Shown: piece by piece, positions 46,401 through 53,851 of the stretch
Layout of the letters: every line of letters begins with the position of its first letter
Numbering within the stretch: position 1 is the first letter of the stretch
NCBI RefSeq assembly: GCF_021462225.1
Contig: NC_061794.1
Coordinates: forward strand, 48,594,914-48,658,913
Reading direction: 5' to 3'
Source of the DNA: Girardinichthys multiradiatus
Taxonomy: Eukaryota; Chordata; Actinopteri; Cyprinodontiformes; Goodeidae
DNA length: 64,000 nucleotides
Program-made: the position numbers and the translations under genes
The notes under the pieces: model-generated
Seen by the model: the letters and a program-made list of their open reading frames with translations, nothing else
Databases searched by the model: none
Told to the model about the DNA's origin: nothing

Positions 46401-49400
46401 GAAGCGGCTGGGATGAAGATCAGCTCCTCCAAGTCCGAGGCCATGGTTCTTGACTGGAAAAGGGTGGCTTGTCCTCTTCAGGTTGGAGGGGAGTTCCTGC
46501 CTCAAGTGGAGGAGTTTAAGTATCTCGGGGTCTTGTTCACGAGTGAGGGAAGAATGGAGCGGGAGATCGACAGACGGATCGGTGCGGCTGCCACAGTAAT
46601 TCAGTTTTTCAATTCAGTTCAGTTTTATTTATATAGCACCAATTCACAACACATGTCGTCTCAAGTCTCTTCACAAAGGGTTTGAATGGTGCTGGTTGTT
46701 GGGGAGGTTAGATTAAACTACTGAGTGTTAAAGTTTGGAAATTTTAGAACGAGCTATGTGTAGCTGTACTAAGTAAAATAATACACTGATAAAGTTTGTC
46801 CATCTAGAGCCCACTGATGGTCATTGTTATACTAAAAACCACAATGATTGGGATACCTCTCTCTGTCAGACTGATTATAACCATTAGAAAAGAGAAGGGG
46901 TCATACAGGTAGCAGAAATGGAGGGTGTGTTTGCACCTCAACCTGAAATAACAGCAAATAATGCAAAATTGGAGAGTAGTGTGAGAATGTAGCGAAGAGG
47001 GTGAAAGTGGTCGTTATGTCTTCCAGCAGCCTAAGCCTATAGCAGCATAACTACAGAGATAACTCAGGATAAACTAAGCCACTCTAACTATAAGCTTTAT
47101 CAAAAAGGAAAGTTTTAAGCCTAGCCTTAAAAGTAGACAGGGTGTCTGCCTCACGGACTAAAACTGGGAGCTGGTTCCACAGGAGAGGAGCCTGATAACT
47201 AAAGGATCTGCCTCCCATTCTACTTCTAGAGACTCTAGGAACCACCAGTAAACCTGCAGTCTGAGAACAAAGTGCTCTGTTAGGAACATATGGACCAATC
47301 AGATCTCTGATGTATGATGGAGCTAGATCATTAAGGGCTTTATATGTGAGGAGGAGAATTTTAAATTCTATTCTGGATTTAACAGGGAGCCAATGAAGAG
47401 AAGCTAAAATAGGAGAAATATGATCTCTTTTTTAAATTTTCATCAGAACTCTTGCTGCAGCATTTTGAAACAGCATCAGTTAGTTCTTGTTAGCATCGCA
47501 GGAGGGCTAAATGTTGGCCTGATAGTAACTCTACTGTGGACCAGCTGCATGACTTTGAATGATGATGTTCACAGAGAGTGATGGATGCTCTGAGTTTTAG
47601 TTATTATAGTTTAAATGACTGTTTGCTCATGTCTGCCTGCTACATACCACAGTGCAGATTGACTGCAGCTCTTTTAGGGTCTTTAGCAGATGATACCAGC
47701 AGCTTTAGTGACGGTATAGTTCATTATAATTTTGTTCATAATTAGATATTAAGTGTAGATCTTATTTACAAGGTGAACAATAAAAAAAACCAAAGGTTTT
47801 ATTTTGTTTAGATCTTTTTCTCAAATTTTTGTTTCTATGTCATCTCTTGTTTTTGTCACATACTCTAAACAAGATTTGACCACATCATTGGTCAGTCTCT
47901 ACGAATTGGTGCGTGTTTCATCTGACAGCTTGAGTACCGGAGCAGGCAGTTGGACTCCAGTAATCTGGTGTGAGAACAAGTTCTCATTTTCATCAGAACT
48001 CTTGCTGCAGCATTTTGAATCAGTTGAAGGCTTTTAACTGCATTTTGTGGACATCCTGATAGTAACGAATTACAATAGTCCAGCCTTGAAGTAACAATGG
48101 GGGAGCTGAGCCAAAAAGCAAAGCTCTCGATTTACGGGTCGGTCTTTCTTCCTACCCTCACCTATGGCCATGAACTTTGGGTCATGACTGAAAGAACGAG
48201 ATCCTGGATAAAAGCAGCTGAAATGAGCTTCCTCCCTTAGAGATAGGGTGAGGAGCTCGGACTAGACTAGACCACATCGAGAGGAGCCAGTTGAGGTGGC
48301 TCGGGCATCTATACCAGATGCCTCCTGGACGCCTTCCTCGGGAGGTGTTCCAGGCACGTCCCACCGGGAGGAGGTCCAGGGGACGGCCCAGGAAACGCTG
48401 GAGGGACTATGTCTCTCGGCTGGCCTGGGAACGCCTTGGGCTCCCCCTGGAGGAACTGGAGGAGGTGTCTGGAGAGAGGGACGTCTGGGCGTCTCTGCTG
48501 AGTCTGCTGCCCCCGCGACCCGGTCCCAGATAAGCGGAAGATGAAGAGTACGAGTAGTATTAATAAAAATGATAATTATGATAATGATAAAGCCAGTTGT
48601 TGTTGAGGGTATTGCATATCTTAGTACTTGCTACAATAGTTTGTGTACAATTCTTTCTTATTAAGGGTCTAGGTGTCACCAAAGGGTCCAGACTCTCTAG
48701 TAACGTTCATAGGCCGGCCATGGAGCTGCTCACCTTTATACAATCACTTTATCATGATGCATCTGGATGCTTGTGTTATAAATGGCGTACAGCAGGTTCT
48801 TCTGCATATACCCTTACTGTACATGAGACCCCTGGAGCTCACCTGGTGCAGGTGAACTCTAGTCGCTCAGTGTGTGTGTGTTGTGTGTTCAGGAGCTGGT
48901 CTTGGCGTATGTGGGCATGCTGCGGCGCCTATCGGTGTGTGTTGGAGTGTGTGTCCTACTGCTGGTGTGTGCTCGCTACAGAGACCCGGTTCAGCAGAGC
49001 CTGCTGGTGTTGCAGCAGCTCAGAGAGACGCACAAAAGCCTGCAGGAGGCACTGCAGCGTGCAGGTGAGTGTTCTGGTGAGACCACATCAGGTGCAGCGG
49101 GGTTGTGGCTTATTGTAGCCTCTTTTTGTTTTCAGAGAGATTAGCAGATGAGAAGAAGCTTGAGGACTGTCAGCTGGATGGAAAGGTGAGGTCAGCAGGA
49201 GATGAACACACCTTAATCACCTGATGCTGCTTCCTGATCTGGACCACCTGCTGCTTGTTTTCCAGAGGAGCTCAGAAACCAAAAGAGCAGAGAGGCTGGA
49301 GAAGTTCAGCATGATATCATCAGTGGCTACAGACTCCTCCCACCAGTCTCCCCTGCAACATACAGGTCAGCTGACTTTAGAGAGACTATTATTTTAACAA

Positions 49401-52078
49401 CATGTTATCAGTCAGGTAAAACTAACCTGACTCATGTTCCCTGTTAGTGGGAGATGTTCACAATGATGGGAAGAGGTGATCCTATGCTTGTGGCTGAAGT
49501 TCAGCAGATCCATGATATTCTCATGTTTCTTCTTGATGATGGTGTTTCTTTAGATCAGAGTCTTAACTCCTACCCTCTCTTCTGCCTGTCCACCAACACA
49601 TCTGGTTGGTTAACATCACCTGGTGAATTATCTGGACCTGAAAGTCCCATAGGATCTTCACCTCAGCTTTCTCAGTGTCTCTTGGTGGTGTCTCAGCCCA
49701 TACCCTGGGCGCCCCACCCCTGCAGTAAGGCTGCAGTGAATCAGTCAATATTTTTAGTTGACTAACAAATGTTCTTGATCTCATGTTATGTTTCTAAAAT
49801 TCAAGAGAGTCAGATTTTTACCTCTAACCCAGTAAATCTTGTGCTCCGAGACAGACACAAAGGATTCTGAAAATGTTATTTTATTTAGGAACCAGAAGCT
49901 GACTTCAGGCTTTTGTTGCTGAGCCAGATTTATTTTATTGGCTTTAATGTAGATCCCGGTGGTATTTTTACAGAATTTGGGCTAAAATAACCTTTAAGAA
50001 GCTCCTTAAAACATTGAATATAAGCAACCAGACTTTTTACTGCTAAATATTAAAGCAGGTGTAAAAAATCGACATATCCACAACACCTTTTTCACTTTTG
50101 GTTGAACTTTAATGCAGCGGTTCAGCAACGGCAGCATCTCTCTCTTAATTCAACATCATAAAAATACTGAATAAACAACAACCCCTCAGAGCCGAGGCTT
50201 TAAAATAAATCATTGAATGTTTGGAGACCTTTTGTTACCGAATTATCCCTAAAAATGTCATAACACAGTCAACTTAAAATCCAGATAAAAGGTAAAGAAC
50301 CTCATTCCAAAAATGATGGAAATATAATAATTGGACTGGAAAGGTCTCCTTCTACTGGTGAATGGAATGGGAAGGTCTTCTTCTAAAGGCGTGTTCAGAC
50401 CGAACGTGAATAACGTGACAGGAGTGAGTCATTTGGAGTTGACAAACACTGAACTTTTCTATTTATTCGCATTGCGTCTATAGCACAAACGTTGTCATAC
50501 AAGCCCAGTTGTCAGGTATGAAACTCCCAGCAGTTTCTCAGGGTAGATCTATGTTCATGTAGGAAAGTATTTCACTTTCAGATGCATCTGTCAGCAAGCC
50601 TGATTTCTAGGTGGCCGATCAGCCGTTATTACATATTTATTCAATACTTATGGCTGCCATGCTACATTCTGTTGTCACATCAGATCTTGCCTGGTGCATT
50701 TTGCTGGTCCTCGTCGTAAAATGTTTAGGCACAAAAATGTTTATTATATTTAGGAGATGTGGACAGTTAGATGTGGCTGAACAGGTGCTCTGCAGTGGGG
50801 ATACAGCGCCTGTAGTTGGTACCCCGGAGGCTGATTCGTCCCCCAACGTGGGACAGCAGGTCCTCAAACTGGGTCCCGTATAGACAGACGTACCGCTGCT
50901 CCTGGAGTAGGTGGTGGTACTGTCCAAACTGGTTCCGTCTCTGGTGAACGGCTTTCCATAAATAAAGTATTGTGACTCGCTCCATGTTGAGTTTAAACCG
51001 ACAAGCAGCACATAGAAGCTCCTCCTATTTGATGATGTGATGGAGCGAGTGGAGCGTTGTCGTCCATTAGACACGCCAAGTGCTGGCGAAATGTCAGGCG
51101 GGCGACAGCACGCAAATGAGGCGAAAAAACTGCTCAACTCGCAGTTATTCTGAACACACCTTAACAGTGGAAGAAGTTTTTCAACATTTTCAAAGGTCCA
51201 ATGGGTCTAAAGTGTTGACGTACTTTCAGCTAAGAGCTTCTGGATGATCTGAAAGTTTTGTGGCTAACCACAGTAGAGGGCATGGGGGATTGACAGCAGG
51301 CAGAGATGGACCAAACCTTCTGCCTTTTTCTACAATGCTGAAGGTTCTCTGAGGTTAGACAGGTTCTCTGTCTGCTTGGTTTTCCAGTTTTCTCCTCATG
51401 TTTTACTGATGAACTTCCTGTGTGTGCAGGTCTTAGGCCCAATGTCTGTAAAACATTTAAACAGATCATTTTTCCTTCGGAGCTGAACTGGGAGCAGCTC
51501 TGTCTTGTCATATTCAACATTTTATCAATGCTTAGTTTTATTACTCTTATTCATGCTGGAGGCTCTGAATAAGAGCCTTTGAAATATAAAACAGTTTATA
51601 TTTGGTGGGATAAAAAATAAAAACTTTTGTTAAAAAGTTAATATCATTAGAGTTTTTGGGAGGAAAATAATGAAGTTGGAAATGTGTCAGTGGTCCATCT
51701 CACCTGATCTCCTCTGACCTTCTCCTAGGTTCTCCTTCAGGTCGGAGCATACATCTCCTGTGTCACTCCACCTCCCATCATGCATCAGTTCAGAGCCCAG
51801 GCCGACATCCACCCCCCTCCTCCCCCCTGGTCTACAGCGTCCTGGTGGAGACCAGGAAGGTGTGTCTGCAGTGATTTTTGGTCGCATGATGAAATCATCT
51901 CTGTGTTTCACCAGATCAGCTGTTACTGTTCCAGCCCCAGAACATTTAATCATGTTTTAGAACCTTCTTATGAGTCTTCAGCAATCTGGTTCTTCATTCT
52001 TCTTCATAATTCACTGAATCTCATTCACCCCCCCAGCCTCGTTACTGCCTGAGGAATCGCCGTTCAGATGTCCTCTGA
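21325..52078 (+). CDS. bmb: brambleberry (bmb), KAR5-family nuclear fusion protein (eleven coding exons, spliced)
   Basis: In zebrafish, Brambleberry is a maternal-effect nuclear-envelope protein needed for fusion of pronuclei and of karyomeres; the family includes yeast Kar5. Exons are 21325-21596, 24598-24762, 34135-34292, 43153-43351, 44167-44263, 48893-49064, 49136-49185, 49266-49365, 51729-51859 and 52037-52078, and phases agree at every joint. If an eleventh exon exists it lies in the 44.3-48.9 kb gap; ten are visible. The product is about 461 residues. It has an N-terminal signal peptide and a Cys-containing lumenal domain ([42 protein letters not shown]). A coiled-coil-prone segment follows ([20 protein letters not shown]), then hydrophobic segments ([26 protein letters not shown]) and a charged tail ending [13 protein letters not shown]. 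The 9-kb introns are filled with transposons. Confidence 0.88.
22308..22562 (-). pseudogene. Short helix-turn-helix-like frame, probably a transposase or integrase relic
   Basis: An 84-codon minus-strand frame includes [20 protein letters not shown] followed by FSVSPRTVH, a plausible helix-turn-helix (turn around SGITIGVIA). It resembles the N-terminal domain of fish integrase-core proteins, but no integrase core follows. It lies in bmb intron 1. The assignment is tentative. Confidence 0.35.
22794..24063 (-). mobile_element. Tc1/mariner element, complete ends, 1,270 bp
   Basis: The ends CAGGGGTTGGACAATGAAAC and (inverse) CAGAGGTTGGACAATGAAAA form inverted repeats of about 31 bp. TA duplications lie at 22792-22793 and 24064-24065. 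It sits in bmb intron 1 and encodes a single transposase on the minus strand. Confidence 0.92.
22891..23877 (-). pseudogene. Tc1/mariner transposase with one in-frame stop
   Basis: Reading from ATG at 23877, the frame runs [19 protein letters not shown]... and meets a TGA at codon 48 (23736-23734). The same frame then stays open to a stop at 22891, about 328 codons in all. The catalytic neighbourhoods [17 protein letters not shown] and [11 protein letters not shown] are present. The stop is consistent with C-to-T decay of a CGA Arg codon. The nearest downstream in-frame start would be a GTG, so no functional product is expected. Confidence 0.85.
24066..24520. other. AT-rich intronic stretch (bmb intron 1), nothing recognised
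   Basis: Long A and T runs with no coding potential or identified repeat. Confidence 0.5.
24598..24762 (+). CDS. bmb: bmb coding exon 2
   Basis: The acceptor is the second AG of CAGGCAG/GGATTT; the upstream AG would shift the frame. It encodes [20 protein letters not shown], then [19 protein letters not shown], a strongly family-specific block with two Cys likely to pair in the lumen. The donor CAG/GTGAGC is phase 2. Confidence 0.9.
25040..25930 (-). mobile_element. Non-LTR element 3' end and flank, antisense (probable)
   Basis: 'ttcaaagatactttattga' followed by 'tccctgaggggaaatt' is the antisense of a common fish LINE/SINE 3' end. A minus-strand frame at 25623-25925 ([20 protein letters not shown] ...) is of unknown identity and might belong to the same element. 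Confidence 0.5.
28405..28452. repeat. TA microsatellite
   Basis: About 24 uninterrupted TA dinucleotides at the left edge of the Tc1 element at 28453. It may have grown from the TA target site. Confidence 0.9.
28453..29784 (-). mobile_element. Level 5: Tc1-like element inside the hAT element, ends decayed
   Basis: The left part ('ggagtcacacacaaaattaa', 'aaacacactagaggctgatc') and right part ('agtgttgcttcctaagtgga', 'cagtttgatttcaca') match the subterminal regions of a very common fish Tc1 family. The last bases of the right inverted repeat are missing, and the left end merges into the TA repeat. The transposase reads minus. Confidence 0.8.
28549..29556 (-). pseudogene. Tc1 transposase with three in-frame stops and no frameshift
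   Basis: From ATG at 29556 one continuous frame of 336 codons reaches the stop at 28549. It contains TGA at codon 24, a second TGA after EDGMRA (just below 29215) and a TAA before the catalytic half. Motifs present: [40 protein letters not shown] (DNA-binding), [20 protein letters not shown] and [12 protein letters not shown]. All three stops can arise by single C-to-T or G-to-A changes. Insertions and deletions are not needed to explain it. Confidence 0.85.
31094..32703 (-). mobile_element. Level 5: complete Tc1-like element, 1,610 bp, inside Rex3
   Basis: The ends CAGGTCCTTCTCAAAATATT and its inverse are flanked by TA at 31092-31093 and 32704-32705. Removing the element restores the Rex3 sequence GGTATAGATGCCCGAG. 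The inverted repeats are long, about 205 bp, and nearly identical. It carries one intact transposase on the minus strand. It is the youngest layer of the nest. Confidence 0.95.
31371..32375 (-). CDS. Tc1-family transposase, apparently intact (334 aa)
   Basis: Cut-and-paste DDE transposase. ATG at 32375 opens [20 protein letters not shown]. The paired helix-turn-helix N-terminal region ([30 protein letters not shown]) spans about residues 1-110. The catalytic acidic residues are visible as D148 (LFSDESKF), D238 ([10 protein letters not shown]) and E273 ([12 protein letters not shown]), a DD34E spacing. The protein ends KGFPPKY at the normal position for the family, with no stop or frameshift. 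Length and motifs are those of a full-length Tc1 transposase, so it could encode active enzyme. A deleted sister copy lies at 1-744. Confidence 0.95.
   Translation of the reverse strand: MGKTADLTAVQKATIDTLKQEGKTQKDISERIGCSQSAVSRHLSGKSVGRKKCDRKRCTTRRGDRTLRKIVEKGRFQTLGDLRKQWTESGVETSRATVHRRVQEMGYRCRIPQVKPLLNQKQRQKHLTWTTEKQHWTVAQWSKVLFSDESKFCMSFGNRGARVWRKTGEKEMPKCQKSSVKYPQSVMVWGAVSAAGVGPLCFIKGRVNAASYQEILEHFMLPSAEKLYGDEDFIFQHDLAPAHSAKTTGKWFTDHGITVLNWPANSPDLNPIENLWDIVKRTLRDSRPNTLDELKAAIEASWVSIRPQQCHRLIASMPRRIEAVISAKGFPPKY
33484..33602 (+). mobile_element. Short LINE/SINE 3' tail, sense
   Basis: The segment with 'attccttgtttgtctgagca' and a terminal 'gctgattctgattctga' is the common 3' end of a fish non-LTR element with a short tandem tail. 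It sits in the right half of the level-1 Tc1 and is another small insertion. Confidence 0.55.
34135..34292 (+). CDS. bmb: bmb coding exon 3
   Basis: Acceptor GTTTCAG, donor G/GTAAAA. It encodes [20 protein letters not shown] through [12 protein letters not shown], a polar helix-forming stretch of the KAR5 domain, probably coiled coil. It lies between two large transposon clusters. Confidence 0.9.
34889..35230 (+). pseudogene. L1-like ORF1 protein, C-terminal RNA-binding region
   Basis: [20 protein letters not shown], then [20 protein letters not shown] and HARAAL, followed by TAG where TGG (Trp) is expected, then PHISQARKA in frame. This matches the C-terminal part of L1/Tx1 ORF1 proteins (nucleic-acid chaperone). 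The N-terminal coiled coil was not recognised. Confidence 0.75.
35410..36000 (+). pseudogene. L1-like endonuclease domain
   Basis: The AP-endonuclease motifs [29 protein letters not shown] and [20 protein letters not shown] are visible. There is a stop before the NIYGYHN segment and a TGA after KIDLW. GDFN includes the catalytic Asp/Asn pair. Sequence continues degenerately to about 36240. Confidence 0.82.
36400..37118 (+). pseudogene. L1-like reverse transcriptase, N-terminal fragments
   Basis: [20 protein letters not shown], then [17 protein letters not shown] and [20 protein letters not shown], and [20 protein letters not shown]. These are consecutive L1 RT blocks separated by stops. The frame is broken off by the Rex3 insertion. 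An apparent 373-codon protein across 37118 is an accidental fusion of the L1 and Rex3 frames. Confidence 0.82.
37119..38586 (+). mobile_element. Rex3 (RTE-clade) LINE copy inserted in the L1-like element
   Basis: It contains RT motifs [60 protein letters not shown] and [14 protein letters not shown], then the C-terminal tail [20 protein letters not shown] ... LLPPRPGPG. The block around RQGCPLSPV is the site commonly used to detect Rex3 in fish. There is a frameshift at about 37985 (reading moves from the 36878 frame to the 37944 frame). It starts in mid-RT, so it is 5'-truncated. Confidence 0.9.
38635..40361 (+). mobile_element. L2/CR1-like LINE with 5' end present, truncated in RT, inserted in the L1-like element
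   Basis: It starts with ACAAGATGGCGCCGACG, a typical 5' end of this fish family. Reading on: [20 protein letters not shown] and CFTET followed by a TGA for Trp at 39053-39055; [33 protein letters not shown] (endonuclease); a frameshift near 39470; [35 protein letters not shown]; and [16 protein letters not shown] (RT start) up to 40361. It lacks a 3' half, which is unusual for a LINE. Confidence 0.82.
40362..41815 (+). pseudogene. L1-like RT C-terminal part and carboxy domain, resumed
   Basis: [16 protein letters not shown] and [16 protein letters not shown] continue the L1 RT after the L2-like insertion. Then an open 134-codon piece at 40823-41227 ([60 protein letters not shown]) and a final piece [20 protein letters not shown]. 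The Cys/His motif near 41450 ([20 protein letters not shown]) is the usual L1/Tx1 C-terminal zinc knuckle. Confidence 0.8.
42020..42382 (-). mobile_element. SINE with tRNA-like head, near full length, antisense
   Basis: In reverse complement it begins CACGGTGGCGCAGTGGGTAG (A-box region), has a B-box-like GGGTCCAATTCC, then the conserved body (GCATGTTCTCCCCGTGCATG; GTTAGGTTGGTTGG; CTGGAGATAGGCACCAGC). The 3' end is near 42020 ('ggtagaaaatgac' in sense). It is the best copy of the SINE also seen at 747 and 1646. The head resembles a tRNA but is a retroposon promoter, not a tRNA gene. Confidence 0.82.
42640..42900. repeat. Repeat module shared with the centre of the 52-53 kb inverted-repeat element
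   Basis: 'tccgaacacgtcagagcac' and 'aaaaacattgtaaaagttca', with similar spacing between, recur at 52750-52860 with scattered changes. It lies just inside the right arm of the 34466/43057 inverted repeat, so both structures may derive from one DNA-transposon family. Confidence 0.55.
43153..43351 (+). CDS. bmb: bmb coding exon 4
   Basis: Acceptor ATCTCAG, donor CAG/GTAACT; phases 1 in, 2 out. It encodes [20 protein letters not shown], then [20 protein letters not shown] and [20 protein letters not shown], an amphipathic and then hydrophobic stretch near the membrane region. Confidence 0.88.
43352..44166 (+). other. bmb: bmb intron 4, nothing recognised
   Basis: Unique-looking sequence with no supported ORF or repeat. 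Confidence 0.6.
44167..44263 (+). CDS. bmb: bmb coding exon 5 (membrane segment)
   Basis: Acceptor GTGTTCAG, donor ATG/GTCAGT; phases 2 in, 0 out. It encodes [20 protein letters not shown] ... HPEHLHM. The first 13 residues are a likely membrane helix. Confidence 0.85.
45108..48560 (+). mobile_element. Second Rex3 copy, split by an antisense LINE
   Basis: The endonuclease C-terminus ([40 protein letters not shown]) begins near 45110. The RT follows with several frameshifts ([37 protein letters not shown] at 46207). One internal deletion at about 46090 removes the [14 protein letters not shown] block. The Rex3 sequence stops at 46600 and resumes at 48094 ([20 protein letters not shown]), ending with the LLPPRPGPR tail at about 48550. 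About 30 bp of Rex3 are missing at the break. It lies in bmb intron 5. Confidence 0.88.
46601..48093 (-). mobile_element. L2-like LINE, antisense, inserted in Rex3
   Basis: The antisense 3' tail ('cagttcagttttatttatat') starts at 46605. The RT C-terminal region occupies 47100-47480 ('ctgggagctggttccacagg', 'tagatcattaagggcttta') and 47985-48093 ('cttgctgcagcattttgaa', 'atcctgatagtaac'). The 'cttgctgcagcattttgaa' phrase occurs twice, at 47451 and 48000. The intervening 0.5 kb is therefore a further insertion or duplication. It is the same family as 4394-4705 and 60721-61280. Confidence 0.75.
48893..49064 (+). CDS. bmb: bmb coding exon 6
   Basis: Acceptor GTGTTCAG, donor G/GTGAGT; phases 0 in, 1 out. 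It encodes [20 protein letters not shown] and [20 protein letters not shown], then [16 protein letters not shown]. The [13 protein letters not shown] run is a likely second membrane helix, followed by a short coiled-coil-like segment. Confidence 0.88.
49136..49185 (+). CDS. bmb: bmb coding exon 7
   Basis: A 50-nt exon between TTTTCAG and AAG/GTGAGG, encoding [17 protein letters not shown]. It is accepted because it restores phase (1 in, 0 out) and continues the charged tail. Confidence 0.72.
49266..49365 (+). CDS. bmb: bmb coding exon 8
   Basis: Acceptor TTTTCCAG, donor ACAG/GTCAGC; phases 0 in, 1 out. It encodes [20 protein letters not shown] then [13 protein letters not shown], a Ser-rich cytosolic or nucleoplasmic tail. 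Confidence 0.75.
49366..50383 (+). other. bmb: bmb intron 8, left part, nothing recognised
   Basis: AT-rich sequence without a recognised gene. The 103-codon frame at 49454 has no conserved motif or splice support. Confidence 0.55.
50387..51161 (-). mobile_element. PIF/Harbinger-like element, internally deleted (775 bp)
   Basis: The ends AGGCGTGTTCAGACCG and (inverse) AGGTGTGTTCAGAATA are flanked by 3-bp TAA duplications (50384-50386, 51162-51164), which is typical of PIF/Harbinger. A minus-strand frame at 50767-50985 ([40 protein letters not shown]) matches the N-terminal part of Harbinger transposases. The DDE core is absent. Confidence 0.82.
51729..51859 (+). CDS. bmb: bmb coding exon 9
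   Basis: Acceptor CTCCTAG, donor AAG/GTGTGT; phases 1 in, 0 out. It encodes [20 protein letters not shown], then [20 protein letters not shown]. Phase agreement on both sides supports it despite low complexity. Confidence 0.72.
52037..52078 (+). CDS. bmb: bmb terminal coding exon
   Basis: After a polypyrimidine tract ending CCCCCCAG, 13 codons [13 protein letters not shown] and TGA at 52076-52078. The basic RYCLRNRR end resembles the C-terminal end recalled for fish Brambleberry. Two AATAAA signals follow at 52137 and 52152. Confidence 0.7.
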   Translation, partial: PRYCLRNRRSDVL

Positions 52079-52136
52079 GGGACATCAGCCGTATTCTGCT
52101 GCCGCAAATTATTTTATTTTTGTTTTTCTAAGGATT

Positions 52137-52157
52137 AATAAAAATGTTTTTAATAAA
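52137..52157 (+). terminator. bmb: Polyadenylation signals of bmb
   Basis: AATAAA at 52137-52142 and 52152-52157, 60-80 bp after the stop codon. This gives a very short 3' UTR, in keeping with the next repeat starting at 52261. Confidence 0.65.
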
Positions 52158-52260
52158 TTGTCACGATGATTTTGATGATGCTGCTCATTGCTGCCCCCTG
52201 CAGGACAACACCTGAAGAACCTTGATTTGGTTTCTGCTGTGGTACAACTGATTCTATGGA

Positions 52261-53360
52261 GGACCAATCCTGACAAAATTAAAAATAAAAGCAGAAATAT
52301 AAATGTTTTGTTTTTCCTTTTCCTTAGACATGCCTTTGTTCTTTTTACATTTCCTCATCTCTCTTTTTCCTTTACCGTATGCATTTCTCCTTAAGTATGC
52401 AAATGAGGAGGGCTGCCTTCTTCTCTCCAGCTCCTCTCCTATTGGTCAATAAACAGGAAGGAGGAGGATCCATGTGCAGGCCGAGGGTGTGTCCCAATTC
52501 AGGGGCTGGATCCTTCCAAGTTCGTACTTGTGGGCCGATTACATCACAGCACGGCGCGTAAGGTCTGTCAGATGCTGCCGACAAATGTGTCCTTCTTTTG
52601 CCCGATTTGAAGGATGACTTGTGAGTATCCTTCGTGGTCCATCTTTTCCCATGATTCATTGCGGGTCGAAGCGGTTTGGTCAAACAGGGGCAGCCATGGC
52701 GGACCACAGTGGCAAAAGCTGTGAGTTACTACGGTGGGAGCAGAAAACTCCGAACACGTCGGAGCACATTTGAAATTAAGCGATGTCTAGATAAATCAAG
52801 CAGATATTTCACGTCTACATAGTTATATTCCCGCACTAAAAACATTGTAGAAGTTCATTTGTGTCACAGAAAGAGTAATTTTTCACAGTTTACTCACAGC
52901 TTTTGCCACTGTGGTCCGCCATGGCTGCCCCTGTTTGACCAAAACGCTTCGACCCGCAATGAATCATGGGAAAAGATGGACCACGAAGGATACTCACAAG
53001 TCATCCTTCAAATCGGGCAAAAGAAGGACACATTTGTCGGCAGCATCTGACAGACCTTACGCGCCGCGCTGTGATGTAAACAGCCCACAAGTACGAACTT
53101 GGAAGGATCCAGCCCCTGAAATGGGACACACCCTCGGCCTGCACATGGATCCTCCTACTTCCTGTATATTGACCAATAGGAGAGGAGCTGGAGAGAAGAA
53201 GGCAGCCCTCCTCATTTGCATAATTAAGGAGAAATGCATACGGTAAAGGAAAAAGAGAGACGAGGAAATGTAAAAAGAACAAAGGCATGTGTAAGGAAAA
53301 GGAAAAACAAAACATTTATATTTCTGCTTTTATTTTTAATTTTGTCAGGATCGGTCCCCA
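52261..53360. mobile_element. Foldback-type element: two arms of about 470 bp in inverted orientation around a 160-bp centre
   Basis: The left arm (about 52261-52735) and right arm (about 52895-53360) are near-identical inverse copies. Both encode the same shadow frame (MVRHGCPCLTK ...), and both outer ends read GGACCxATCCTGACAAAATT. The centre (52740-52890) matches the module at 42640-42900. The arms contain no recognised transposase, so this is likely a non-autonomous DNA transposon with long terminal inverted repeats. It lies about 100 bp after the bmb polyadenylation signals. Confidence 0.8.
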
Positions 53361-53851
53361 ATATGATCCCTCTGAACGGATCCGTTCCTGACCAGGCTCT
53401 GAACAGGAGTTGTTATGGGTCTGATGGTCACAGCTGGGTCTTACAGTCTGCTGCAGTTCAGAACCGGTCAGGATGAGATGTTCCACTGAGGAAACCCTGG
53501 AAACATTTGGATATTTTCAGGAACCATCATCACCAGTGTTCTAGTTCTGGAGGCCCATCCTGCCACAAGCTTGGTTCCTCAGACTGTTTTGCTGCACTCT
53601 GTCCACAGTTCAGATGTTTCAGTCTTTGAATGATTGGGTCAGAACATAAGGCTTTCTGACTGAACCAGCCATTGATCATCTGTGTTAAAGATCAAAACTA
53701 ATTAAATTTTATTAATTAGTCTGCTGCCAGCTGGGGGCGCTGCAATTAGTCAGAAACCATGATGGTGGCGATTCCTGAACGCTCCTCTTCCTGTCTGTCT
53801 GCTAAGTTTAACGGTTTAAAAAAGATATCCCACTCCGTCACGCTCCTCCAG

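Noticed and set aside
52372..53246. Two 111-codon frames in opposite directions encoding near-identical proteins
   Set aside because: They are the same non-coding inverted-repeat arm read from both sides; no domain, no start context and no splice support.
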